Below, piece by piece: positions 1-6,035 of a stretch of 7,830 nt of DNA (positions are counted from its first letter, which is position 1; each line of letters begins with the position of its first letter). This DNA is from an uncultured Christensenellaceae bacterium (GTDB taxonomy: Bacteria > Bacillota > Clostridia > Christensenellales > Borkfalkiaceae): NCBI GenBank assembly GCA_910588615.1, contig CAJUOI010000044.1, forward strand, positions 1 through 7,830. The letters are read 5' to 3'. The translations under genes and the position numbers were made by a program. Below the pieces are notes generated by a model, which made no database searches, was not told the origin of the DNA, and was given only the letters and a program-made list of their open reading frames with translations.

Positions 1-862
1 CGACGTTATCGCCCGCCATAGCTTCGTCAAGCTGCTTGTGGAACATTTCGAGACCCGTGATCGTGGTCGAACGGGGTTTGTCGATAAGTCCTACGATTTC
101 GGCAGGATCGCCGACGTGCGCAACGCCTCTTTCTACACGACCCGTAGCAACGGTACCGCGACCGGAAATCGTGAATACGTCCTCGACGGGAAGAAGGAAA
201 GGCTTGTTGCCTTCGCGCTCGGGCGTAGGGATATACGCGTCGATCGTGCTCATAAGTTCGAGAATGCACTGGCACTCGGGAGCCGCAAGAACCTCTTCGT
301 TCGAGCAGCCGCTCGTCGCTTTTTCAAGCGCTTTGAGCGCGGAACCCTTGATGATGGGAATATCGTCGCCGGGGAATTCGTAGGAGGAAAGAAGGTCTCT
401 TACTTCCATCTCTACGAGTTCGAGCAACTCGGGATCGTCGAGCTGATCGCACTTGTTGAGGAATACGACGATATAAGGAACGCCTACCTGACGGGCAAGC
501 AGAATGTGCTCGCGGGTCTGGGGCATGGGACCGTCGGTCGCAGCAACGACGAGGATCGCGCCGTCCATCTGGGCAGCGCCCGTAATCATGTTCTTAACGT
601 AGTCGGCGTGTCCGGGGCAGTCAACGTGCGCGTAGTGGCGCTTGTCCGTCTCGTACTCAACGTGCGCGGTGTTAATCGTGATACCGCGTGCTCTCTCTTC
701 GGGAGCCTTGTCGATTTCGTCATACTTCATTTTCTGTGCTTGACCTTTGCACGCCATAACCATGGTGATAGCTGCGGTCAAAGTGGTCTTGCCGTGGTCA
801 ACGTGGCCGATCGTACCTACGTTAACGTGGGGCTTGCTTCTGTCGAATTTTGCCTTTGCCAT
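1..862 (-). CDS. tuf: Elongation factor Tu, 5' part (C-terminal end outside window)
   Basis: EF-Tu carries aminoacyl-tRNA to the ribosomal A site as a GTP complex in the cytoplasm. The frame opens at ATG 862-860 with MAKAKFDRSKPHVNVGTIGH and stays open to the window edge, giving about 287 of the usual 395-405 residues. All the GTPase signatures are visible: GHVDHGKT (residues 19-26), RGITI (59-63), DCPGH (81-85), NKCD (136-139) and the SAL motif (174-176). Domain II begins after YIPTPERE. An AGGAGG-type ribosome site (GGAGG at 873-877) lies 10 bases upstream of the ATG. The gene is last in a canonical rpsL-rpsG-fusA-tuf order, 228 bases after fusA, and has its own promoter. Oddity: between the SAL motif and the helix ending the G domain, residues about 181-199 form a loop roughly 11 residues longer than in Bacillus EF-Tu and containing three cysteines. 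The identity is certain. The missing end is only the window boundary. Confidence 0.98.
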   Translation of the reverse strand, partial: MAKAKFDRSKPHVNVGTIGHVDHGKTTLTAAITMVMACKGQAQKMKYDEIDKAPEERARGITINTAHVEYETDKRHYAHVDCPGHADYVKNMITGAAQMDGAILVVAATDGPMPQTREHILLARQVGVPYIVVFLNKCDQLDDPELLELVEMEVRDLLSSYEFPGDDIPIIKGSALKALEKATSGCSNEEVLAAPECQCILELMSTIDAYIPTPEREGNKPFLLPVEDVFTISGRGTVATGRVERGVAHVGDPAEIVGLIDKPRSTTITGLEMFHKQLDEAMAGDNV

Positions 863-904
863 TTTGAGTAATCCTCCGATTTTTTATAAAAATTTGATAA
901 CTTT

Positions 905-924
905 TTCTCCCCTTATGGGAAGAA
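905..924 (-). other. Hairpin in tuf mRNA leader
   Basis: On the minus strand the leader reads TTCTTCCC-ATAA-GGGGAGAA, an 8-pair stem (one G-U) with a 4-base loop. It lies about 45 bases downstream of the predicted transcription start and about 43 bases upstream of the tuf start codon. No strong U-run follows, so it does not look like a terminator. A nearly identical sequence occurs between rpsL and rpsG (3801-3817). A role in mRNA stability or translational control is possible but is inference. Confidence 0.5.
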
Positions 925-977
925 GCGCAGCTATCTATCATTTCCTGATATTAAGCTGAACCCGCCTACCGCCTATT

Positions 978-1006
978 ATTATAACCGATAGTTTTAAAAT
1001 TTGCAA
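978..1006 (-). promoter_or_regulatory. tuf promoter
   Basis: On the minus strand, a -35 element TTGCAA (1001-1006) is separated by exactly 17 bases from a perfect -10 TATAAT (978-983). Transcription would start near 971 and give a leader of about 109 bases. The promoter lies in the fusA-tuf gap, so EF-Tu can be made independently of the upstream str genes, as suits its much higher cellular demand. Confidence 0.8.
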
Positions 1007-1040
1007 ATACTTTGCGATAAATTTTTAGGAATTTTTCGCA

Positions 1041-1074
1041 AAAATACCTCTATTTTCCTCTTTTACGGAAAATA
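1041..1074 (-). terminator. Possible weak terminator or attenuator after fusA
   Basis: Read on the minus strand, 17 bases past the fusA stop, TATTTTCC and GGAAAATA form a perfect 8-pair stem (1051-1058 with 1067-1074) around an 8-base loop. A run of five T follows after a spacer of about five bases. The stem is AT-rich and the T-run is displaced, so at best this is a weak terminator allowing partial read-through into tuf. Confidence 0.3.
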
Positions 1075-1090
1075 ACACAAGATATTGGGG

Positions 1091-3172
1091 TCAATCCTTG
1101 TTTGCACGGTTCGAAACGATCTTTTCGGAAATGCTCTTAGGCACTTCGTAGTAGTGATCGAACTGCATCGTAAACTGACCTCTGCCCTGCGTGCGCGAAC
1201 GCAACTCCGTAGCGTAACCGAACATTTCGGAAAGCGGAATCTCCGCATCGATAATCTTCGCGCCGTTCCGATCGTCCGTGCCGAGAATGGTGCCGCGACG
1301 TCCCGAAACGTTACCCATCAAATCGCCGAAGTAATCCTCGGGAGTGATGATCTGCACCTTCATGATGGGCTCGAGAAGGACGGGTTTTGCCTTTTCCATA
1401 CCGTTCTTAAACGCCATGGAACCGGCGATCTTGAACGCCATTTCCGAGGAGTCGACTTCGTGATAGCTGCCGTCGTAAACCTGTACCTTGAAGTCTACCA
1501 TTTCGTAGCCCGCCAGATAACCGTTTCTCGCCGCTTCCTGAATTCCCTTGTCGATCGCGGGAATGTATTCCTTGGGAATAGAACCGCCGACCGTGAGATC
1601 CTCGAACGCGTAACCCGCGCCGGGCTCCTGCGGAATGAGGTGGATCTTACAATGACCGTACTGACCTTTACCGCCCGACTGACGCTTGTACATTCCCTCC
1701 GCATCTACCGTGCTGCGGAACGTTTCGCGATAGGCAACCTGCGGTGCGCCGACGTTGGCTTCCACGTGGAATTCGCGAAGCAGACGGTCTACGATGATGT
1801 CGAGGTGAAGCTCGCCCATACCCGCGATAATCGTCTGTCCCGTTTCCTTGTCCGTATAGGTCTTGAACGTGGGATCCTCTTCCGCGAGTTTGATGAGCGC
1901 AAGCGTCATCTTTTCCTGACCCGCTTTCGTCTTGGGTTCGAGCGAAAGCTGGATAACAGGCTCGGGGAATTCCATTTTTTCAAGGATGATCGGGTGCTTT
2001 TCATCGCACAGCGTGTCGCCCGTCGTCGTATTCTTCAAGCCGACGATCGCGCAGATGTCGCCCGAGTAAATACAGTCGATATCCTTTCTTTCGTTGGAGT
2101 GCATCTGAACGAGACGCCCGACGCGCTCTTTTTTCTCCTTAGTGGAGTTGTAGACGTAAGAGCCCGCTTCCAGAACGCCGGAATAGCAACGGAAATAAGC
2201 GAGCGAACCCACAAACGGATCGGTTGCGATTTTAAACGCAAGACCGGAGAAAGGCTCCTCGTCCGAGGTCTTTCTTTCAATCTCTTCCCCCGACTTGGGA
2301 TCGGTGCCCTTGACGTGCGCGACGTCCAACGGGCTGGGAAGGAAGTTGATGACCGCGTCGAGAAGGAACTGCACGCCCTTGTTTTTGTAGGACGAACCGC
2401 AAAGCATGGGGATCGCTTCCATTTTCAGGCAGCGTTCGCGAAGCCCCGCAATGATTTCTTCTTGGGAAAGCTCCATCGTATCGAGGTACTTCTCCATGAG
2501 CTCGTCGTTGGCGGAAGCCGCCTCCTCCACGAGCTTTTCACGGTACTGTTCTGCAAGCGCCTGCATGTCCTCGGGAATGGGCTCCTTACGGAAATCCTTA
2601 CCCAAATCGTCGTAGTAGACCTCCGCTTCCATGCGGATAAGGTCGATGATCCCGCGGAAATTTTCCTCTTTTCCGATGGGAAGTTCGATCGGAACGGGGT
2701 TTGCGCCGAGGCGCTCCTTGATCATCTTTTCGACGCGGTAAAAATCCGCGCCGTTAATATCCATTTTGTTTACATACGCAACGCGGGGCACCCCGTAGGT
2801 ATCCGCCTGACGCCAAACGGTTTCCGACTGGGGCTCGACGCCGCCCTTTGCGCAGAACGTAGCCACCGCGCCGTCAAGCACGCGCAGCGAACGCTCGACT
2901 TCTACCGTAAAGTCAACGTGTCCAGGGGTATCGATGATATTGAAACGGTGTCCTTTCCAAACGCAGGTCGTCGCAGCCGAGGTGATCGTAATACCGCGTT
3001 CCTGCTCCTGAACCATCCAGTCCATCGTAGCGGTACCGTCGTGCGTCTCGCCGATTTTGTGAGTTTTACCCGTATAAAACAGGATACGCTCCGTCGTCGT
3101 CGTTTTGCCTGCGTCGATGTGCGCCATGATCCCGAAATTACGGGTGTGTTTTAAATCGTATTCTCTGGGCAT
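1091..3172 (-). CDS. fusA: Elongation factor G
   Basis: EF-G is the cytoplasmic GTPase that drives ribosomal translocation and, with RRF, ribosome recycling. The 693-residue length is normal for the family. GTPase motifs are intact: AHIDAGKT (17-24), RGITI (59-63), DTPGH (81-85) and NKMD (135-138). Domain II follows from about residue 290, domain III from about 400 (IIAGMGELHLDII lies in it), domain IV with SGGKGQYGHCKI, and domain V ending in a TQGRGQFTMQFDHYYEVP segment. The start at 3172 is fixed by MPREYDLKHTRNFGIMAHID alignment and by an AGGAGG site 7 bases upstream that overlaps the rpsG stop. This is the canonical, single-copy-style translational EF-G. Nothing suggests a ribosome-protection resistance paralogue (Tet type) or the EF-G2 form. 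It is probably co-transcribed and translationally coupled with rpsG. Confidence 0.98.
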   Translation of the reverse strand: MPREYDLKHTRNFGIMAHIDAGKTTTTERILFYTGKTHKIGETHDGTATMDWMVQEQERGITITSAATTCVWKGHRFNIIDTPGHVDFTVEVERSLRVLDGAVATFCAKGGVEPQSETVWRQADTYGVPRVAYVNKMDINGADFYRVEKMIKERLGANPVPIELPIGKEENFRGIIDLIRMEAEVYYDDLGKDFRKEPIPEDMQALAEQYREKLVEEAASANDELMEKYLDTMELSQEEIIAGLRERCLKMEAIPMLCGSSYKNKGVQFLLDAVINFLPSPLDVAHVKGTDPKSGEEIERKTSDEEPFSGLAFKIATDPFVGSLAYFRCYSGVLEAGSYVYNSTKEKKERVGRLVQMHSNERKDIDCIYSGDICAIVGLKNTTTGDTLCDEKHPIILEKMEFPEPVIQLSLEPKTKAGQEKMTLALIKLAEEDPTFKTYTDKETGQTIIAGMGELHLDIIVDRLLREFHVEANVGAPQVAYRETFRSTVDAEGMYKRQSGGKGQYGHCKIHLIPQEPGAGYAFEDLTVGGSIPKEYIPAIDKGIQEAARNGYLAGYEMVDFKVQVYDGSYHEVDSSEMAFKIAGSMAFKNGMEKAKPVLLEPIMKVQIITPEDYFGDLMGNVSGRRGTILGTDDRNGAKIIDAEIPLSEMFGYATELRSRTQGRGQFTMQFDHYYEVPKSISEKIVSNRANKD

Positions 3173-3179
3173 AATTCAG

Positions 3180-3187
3180 CCTCCTCA
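3180..3187 (-). promoter_or_regulatory. fusA ribosome-binding site overlapping the rpsG stop codon
   Basis: The minus strand reads TGAGGAGG, where TGA (3187-3185) is the rpsG stop and its A begins the AGGAGG Shine-Dalgarno of fusA. Seven bases separate this site from the fusA ATG. Ribosomes finishing rpsG therefore end on the fusA initiation site, which is a direct layout for translational coupling. Confidence 0.85.
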
Positions 3188-3655
3188 GAAACGGAAGTGT
3201 GCGAACGCCTTGTTCGCCTCTGCCATTCTGTGCGTGTCTTCTTTCTTCTTCACGGAGCCGCCCGTGTTGTTGAATGCGTCCATCAGCTCCGCCGCAAGTT
3301 TTTTGGGCATTTCGCGCTCGCTTCTCTTTCTCGTGTTCGCCACGATCCAACGGATCGCAAGCGTCTGACGGCGCTCGGGTCTGATTTCGATGGGAACCTG
3401 ATAGTTGGCGCCGCCCACACGGCGCGCCTTTACCTCAACCATAGGCATAACGTTGTTCATTGCCTTGTTGAAAATTTCCATCGGTTCCAGATTTAATTTT
3501 TCACCCATCATGGTAAACGCTTCGTACACGATTCGCTGTGCAACGCTCTTTTCGCCGTCAAGCATAATCTGATTGATGAGCTTGGTTACGACCTTGCTGT
3601 TGTACACGGGATCGGGTAAAACGTCTCTCTTGGGTACGCCTCCTCTTCTCGGCAT
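3185..3655 (-). CDS. rpsG: 30S ribosomal protein S7
   Basis: S7 nucleates assembly of the 3' major (head) domain of 16S rRNA and lines the E-site region. The protein is 156 residues, the normal bacterial length, from MPRRGGVPKRDVLPDPVY to AFAHFRF. The conserved KARRVGGANYQVP segment sits at residues 76-88 and is followed by RWIVANTRKR. The start is supported by a GGAG site (3663-3666) 7 bases upstream. The gene lies 12 bases before fusA and 219 bases after rpsL. That upstream gap is long for a str operon and contains a promoter. In enteric bacteria S7 represses its own operon by binding the rpsL-rpsG spacer. Whether the small stem in this leader (3688-3709) does the same is inference only. 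Confidence 0.98.
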   Translation of the reverse strand: MPRRGGVPKRDVLPDPVYNSKVVTKLINQIMLDGEKSVAQRIVYEAFTMMGEKLNLEPMEIFNKAMNNVMPMVEVKARRVGGANYQVPIEIRPERRQTLAIRWIVANTRKRSEREMPKKLAAELMDAFNNTGGSVKKKEDTHRMAEANKAFAHFRF

Positions 3656-3687
3656 GGTTGTTCTCCTTTTTTTGATTTTTTTGCGTT

Positions 3688-3709
3688 CGAGGGCTTTTCA
3701 AGCCTCCCT
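3688..3709 (-). other. Small hairpin in rpsG leader
   Basis: On the minus strand GAGGCTT pairs with AAGCCCTC (one bulged C) around a 3-base loop, about 33 bases upstream of the rpsG ATG. It is followed by an A-rich single-stranded stretch that leads into the ribosome site. It could be an autoregulatory S7 target or a simple leader stem. No consensus was tested. Confidence 0.3.
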
Positions 3710-3761
3710 AACAGTACGGCTATTGCCTGCCTTGTTCACGATTTCCTTAACATTATATAGT

Positions 3762-3790
3762 ATTATAGCGTCGCGGATCATCGCAGACAA
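3762..3790 (-). promoter_or_regulatory. Internal promoter for rpsG-fusA
   Basis: On the minus strand TTGTCT (3785-3790, four of six consensus bases) is followed after 17 bases by a perfect TATAAT (3762-3767). A second TATAAT-like word occurs a few bases further on. The site lies wholly in the rpsL-rpsG spacer and would give a leader of about 100 bases. Confidence 0.65.
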
Positions 3791-3800
3791 AGGGCAAACC

Positions 3801-3817
3801 TTCTCCCCTTACGGGAA
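3801..3817 (-). other. Hairpin shared with tuf leader, in rpsL-rpsG spacer
   Basis: The plus-strand sequence TTCTCCCCTTACGGGAA differs at one base from 905-921 in the tuf leader. On the minus strand it forms a TTCCC-GTAA-GGGGA stem. It lies about 60 bases after the rpsL stop and just upstream of the internal rpsG promoter, so it would be in the 3' part of an rpsL transcript. It lacks an adjacent T-run. Confidence 0.5.
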
Positions 3818-3838
3818 TACTGCCTACTCTTCGGGAAT

Positions 3839-3853
3839 ATATTCCGAAATAAG
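3839..3853. repeat. 15-base inverted repeat, copy downstream of rpsL
   Basis: The sequence is exactly the reverse complement of 4264-4278. This copy begins 21 bases after the rpsL stop codon. It also lies in a local near-palindrome (TCGGGAATATATTCCGA, 3831-3847), so it can fold on itself as well as pair with the partner copy. Confidence 0.7.
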
Positions 3854-3874
3854 CAGGTTGAGTTACTCAGGCTC

Positions 3875-4246
3875 TTACTTAGGGCGTTTCGCGCCGTACT
3901 TGCTGCGAGCCTGCTTGCGCTTCGCTACGCCTGCGGTATCGAGAGCACCGCGGATCACGTGGTAACGCACGCCGGGAAGGTCCTTTACTCTTCCGCCGCG
4001 AATGAGAACGGAGCTGTGCTCCTGCAAGTTGTGTCCTTCGCCGGGGATGTAAACCGTACCTTCCTGCTTGTTGGTAAGACGGACTCTCGCGATTTTACGA
4101 AGCGCCGAGTTGGGCTTCTTGGGAGAAGTCGTCGTTACCGAAAGGCATACGCCGCGCTTTTGCGGACACTTGTCCAAAATAGGGCTCTTGGACTTGAACG
4201 CTTCGCGCTCTCTGCCTTTCTTGATCAGCTGGTTGATGGTGGGCAT
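3875..4246 (-). CDS. rpsL: 30S ribosomal protein S12
   Basis: S12 sits at the decoding centre of the 30S subunit and controls accuracy. It is the target region for streptomycin resistance. The 123-residue protein has the family length and the hallmarks CPQKRGVC (27-34), PKKPNSALRK (42-51), GEGHNLQEHS (69-78) and GGRVKDLPGVRYH (84-96), and ends in QARSKYGAKRPK. Lysines 43 and 88 (E. coli K42 and K87) are both present, so the classical streptomycin-resistance substitutions are absent. Asp89, the residue beta-methylthiolated by RimO in enteric bacteria, is also kept. Oddity: the loop before PKKPNS reads LSVTTTS rather than the common TRVYTTT. The start is supported by GGAGG (4254-4258) 7 bases upstream. 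It is first in the cluster, divergent from pgk, with a 15-base inverted repeat on each side. Confidence 0.98.
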   Translation of the reverse strand: MPTINQLIKKGREREAFKSKSPILDKCPQKRGVCLSVTTTSPKKPNSALRKIARVRLTNKQEGTVYIPGEGHNLQEHSSVLIRGGRVKDLPGVRYHVIRGALDTAGVAKRKQARSKYGAKRPK

Positions 4247-4263
4247 TCTGCTTCCTCCTTGTT

Positions 4264-4278
4264 CTTATTTCGGAATAT
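4264..4278. repeat. 15-base inverted repeat, copy in rpsL leader
   Basis: CTTATTTCGGAATAT on the plus strand is the exact reverse complement of 3839-3853. In the rpsL mRNA this copy ends about five bases upstream of the GGAGG ribosome site, so pairing with the copy behind the stop codon would place a 15-pair helix next to the translation start. Confidence 0.7.
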
Positions 4279-4376
4279 TTCCGCGACCGCAAACGGGTCG
4301 GAGAAAATCGTAGATTTCGCGGCTTTGTTTTCTAAAAAAGCGCACAAAAAAAACCGTCGTTTTCCAGACAAAGTAT

Positions 4377-4405
4377 ATTTTAGCAAATCAACAACCGTTT
4401 GTCAA
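4377..4405 (-). promoter_or_regulatory. rpsL promoter (str cluster)
   Basis: On the minus strand a perfect -35 TTGACA (4400-4405) is followed after 17 bases by -10 TAAAAT (4377-4382). The TGC just before the -10 makes an extended -10 (TGn). The leader would be about 124 bases. A perfect 13-base inverted repeat, CGTTTGTCAAACG (4396-4408), covers the -35 element and could be an operator or chance. Confidence 0.85.
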
Positions 4406-4514
4406 ACGAATTAACGGCACTTATCCCATATTTTTTTAAGGTTTCCCCGCAGTCATTCCGAGCCCCTTCTTTTCTTTATTAAAAGAGGATTTTTACTTTT
4501 TTTAAACGATAACC

Positions 4515-4543
4515 TTGACAAAAGGAAAAAAATGGATTATATT
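4515..4543 (+). promoter_or_regulatory. pgk promoter
   Basis: A perfect -35 TTGACA (4515-4520) is followed after 17 bases by -10 TATATT (4538-4543). Transcription would start near 4550, about 42 bases before the pgk ATG. The upstream flank is rich in A and T tracts (4489-4505), as expected of an UP-like element. Confidence 0.85.
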
Positions 4544-4591
4544 TATTAAGGTTCAAATTGAAACCGCAAAGCGCATAAGGAGAATTTTGTT

Positions 4592-5896
4592 ATGAACAAG
4601 AAAACCGTAAAAGACTTAAAGGATTTAAAGGGCAAGCGAGTATTGGTGCGCTGCGACTTTAACGTTCCCATGAAGGACGGCGTCATCACCGATGAAAACA
4701 GGATCATCGGCGCACTGCCCACCGTTAAATATTTAATGGAACAGGGCGCAAAGGTCGTGCTCTGCTCGCACATGGGCAAGCCCCACTCCATCTTCTCGGA
4801 AGAAGTAAAGCTGAACAAGAAGGACAAGAAAAAGGTAGACGCGGGCGAAACCACGGCGGAAGCGATTATCGAAAAGGCGAAAAAGGACGAGCCCAAAAAG
4901 CTCACCCTTGCCCCCGTCGCAAAGCGCCTGAACGAGCTGCTCGGCGGAAAGGTTACGTTTGCGACCGACGTCGTCGGCGCAGACGCGCAGGCAAAGGTCG
5001 CCGCCTGCAAGGAAGGCGAATGCGTTCTGCTTGAAAACCTCCGCTTCCATTGGGAGGAGGAGAAGAAAGACCTCGAATTCTGCAAGAAGCTCGCATCTTA
5101 CTGCGATATCTATGTAAACGACGCGTTCGGAACGGCGCACCGCTCCCATGCCTCCACGGCGGCGATCGTCGAATACGGCTTGGTAAAGACCGCCGTTTGC
5201 GGCTTCCTCATCGAAAAAGAGCTCACCGTCATGGCGGATTCCCTCGAAAACCCCACCCATCCCTTCGTTGCCATTCTGGGCGGGGCAAAGGTAGCCGACA
5301 AGCTCAACGTTATCTCCAACCTGCTTGAAAAGTGCGACACGTTGATTATCGGCGGCGGCATGGCTTACACCTTTATCAAGGCGCAGGGCGGAAAAATCGG
5401 TACCTCCCTCGTAGACGAAGAGAAAATCGACTACTGCAAGGAGATGATCGCCAAGGCGAAAGCGGCGGGAAAAGAATTGCTGCTGCCCATCGACACGGTG
5501 ATCGCGAAGGAATTCCCCGACCCCATCGACGCGGCGATCGAAACGAAAGTCGTTGCCTCGAGCGCGATTCCCGACGACTATATGGGACTCGACATCGGCG
5601 AAAAAACGCGCGCGCTGTTTGCCGACAAGATCAAGACCGCCAAGACGGTCATCTGGAACGGGCCTATGGGCGTGTTCGAAAACCCCACGCTTGCGGCGGG
5701 CACGATTGCAGTGGCTCAGGCGTTGGCGGACGCAAAAGGCGCAACGACGATCGTCGGCGGCGGCGACAGCGCGGCGGCTTGTACGCAGCTGGGCTTTGCA
5801 GATAAGATCACGCATATCTCCACGGGCGGCGGCGCTTCGCTCGAACTTTTCGAAGGAAAGATTCTCCCCGGCATCGCTTGCTTGAACGAGAAATAA
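4592..5896 (+). CDS. pgk: Phosphoglycerate kinase
   Basis: PGK transfers phosphate from 1,3-bisphosphoglycerate to ADP, the first ATP-yielding step of lower glycolysis, in the cytoplasm. Family signatures in order are RCDFNVP (20-26), SHMGKP (59-64), ENLRFH, NDAFGTAHRSHAS, the nucleotide-binding LGGAKV, GGGMAYTF, WNGPMGVFE, VGGGDSAAA and the C-terminal STGGGASLE. The protein is 434 residues, against a typical 390-400 for bacteria. The excess is explained by residues about 65-105, a lysine- and glutamate-rich stretch inserted between the SHxGxP loop and LAPVAKRL, where other PGKs have around a dozen residues. The usual arginine of SHLGRP is lysine here. An AAGGAGA site (4577-4583) 8 bases before the ATG fixes the start. 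The gene has its own promoter and terminator. All catalytic motifs are intact, so it should be active. Confidence 0.98.
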   Translation: MNKKTVKDLKDLKGKRVLVRCDFNVPMKDGVITDENRIIGALPTVKYLMEQGAKVVLCSHMGKPHSIFSEEVKLNKKDKKKVDAGETTAEAIIEKAKKDEPKKLTLAPVAKRLNELLGGKVTFATDVVGADAQAKVAACKEGECVLLENLRFHWEEEKKDLEFCKKLASYCDIYVNDAFGTAHRSHASTAAIVEYGLVKTAVCGFLIEKELTVMADSLENPTHPFVAILGGAKVADKLNVISNLLEKCDTLIIGGGMAYTFIKAQGGKIGTSLVDEEKIDYCKEMIAKAKAAGKELLLPIDTVIAKEFPDPIDAAIETKVVASSAIPDDYMGLDIGEKTRALFADKIKTAKTVIWNGPMGVFENPTLAAGTIAVAQALADAKGATTIVGGGDSAAACTQLGFADKITHISTGGGASLELFEGKILPGIACLNEK

Positions 5897-5910
5897 TAAT
5901 GTAAATACGA

Positions 5911-5949
5911 AGTCCTCTCCGTTCGTTCAAACGGGGAGGGCTTTTCTTT
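5911..5949 (+). terminator. pgk rho-independent terminator
   Basis: AGTCCTCTCCGTT (5911-5923) pairs with AACGGGGAGGGCT (5930-5942) as a 13-pair stem with two G-U pairs and a 6-base loop, followed by TTTTCTTT. It lies 14 bases after the pgk stop and separates pgk transcription from tpiA. Confidence 0.92.
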
Positions 5950-5965
5950 AGCGCCCCCGCCGCCC

Positions 5966-5992
5966 CGTCATTCCGCACTCAGCGAAGAATCT
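5966..5992. repeat. Dispersed intergenic repeat, GTCATTCCG...AGCGAAGAATCT type
   Basis: The stretch resembles intergenic repeats of the form GTCATTCYGAGC...AGCGAAGAATC, which I recall as common in many bacterial genomes. A shorter related fragment, AGTCATTCCGAG, occurs at 4451-4462 upstream of pgk. The exact element boundaries, and whether the hairpin at 6036-6063 belongs to it, cannot be set from one window. Confidence 0.45.
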
Positions 5993-6035
5993 TATAACGG
6001 GTGGTTCCGTAGACAGAGCCCCGCAAAACGCAAAC

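Larger units (their letters stand above)
4247..4591. promoter_or_regulatory. Divergent rpsL / pgk control region
   Basis: This 345-base non-coding stretch separates two outward-reading genes. The left part (4247-4376) is the rpsL leader, about 124 bases long. It has two small stems near the ribosome site: CGACC with GGTCG around 4285-4302, and CGGAA with TTCCG at 4271-4283. The middle holds the rpsL promoter and, around 4448-4503, a partial copy of the GTCATTCCG-type repeat. That copy is followed by an imperfect stem (CCTTCTTTT with AAAAGAGG) and T-runs. The right part holds the pgk promoter and ribosome site. No tRNA or coding frame is supported in it. Confidence 0.75.

Noticed and set aside
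38..871. A plus-strand open frame of 277 codons opposite tuf
   Set aside because: It is a reverse-strand shadow of EF-Tu, which shows all G-motifs in the correct order on the minus strand.
1085..3154. A plus-strand open frame of 689 codons antisense to fusA
   Set aside because: It exactly mirrors the well-supported EF-G gene, has no ribosome site, and its arginine-, histidine- and leucine-rich product has no recognisable domain. It is an artefact of codon bias in fusA.
4463..4503. Terminator-like stem and T-runs on the plus strand upstream of pgk
   Set aside because: The stem (CCTTCTTTT with AAAAGAGG) is AT-rich with a bulge and there is no plus-strand gene before it. The T/A tracts are better read as flank of the pgk promoter or a decayed repeat.
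4733..5815. A minus-strand open frame of 360 codons antisense to pgk
   Set aside because: It overlaps the intact PGK gene and its translation is low-complexity, rich in arginine, valine and aspartate without motifs. No promoter or ribosome site was seen for it.
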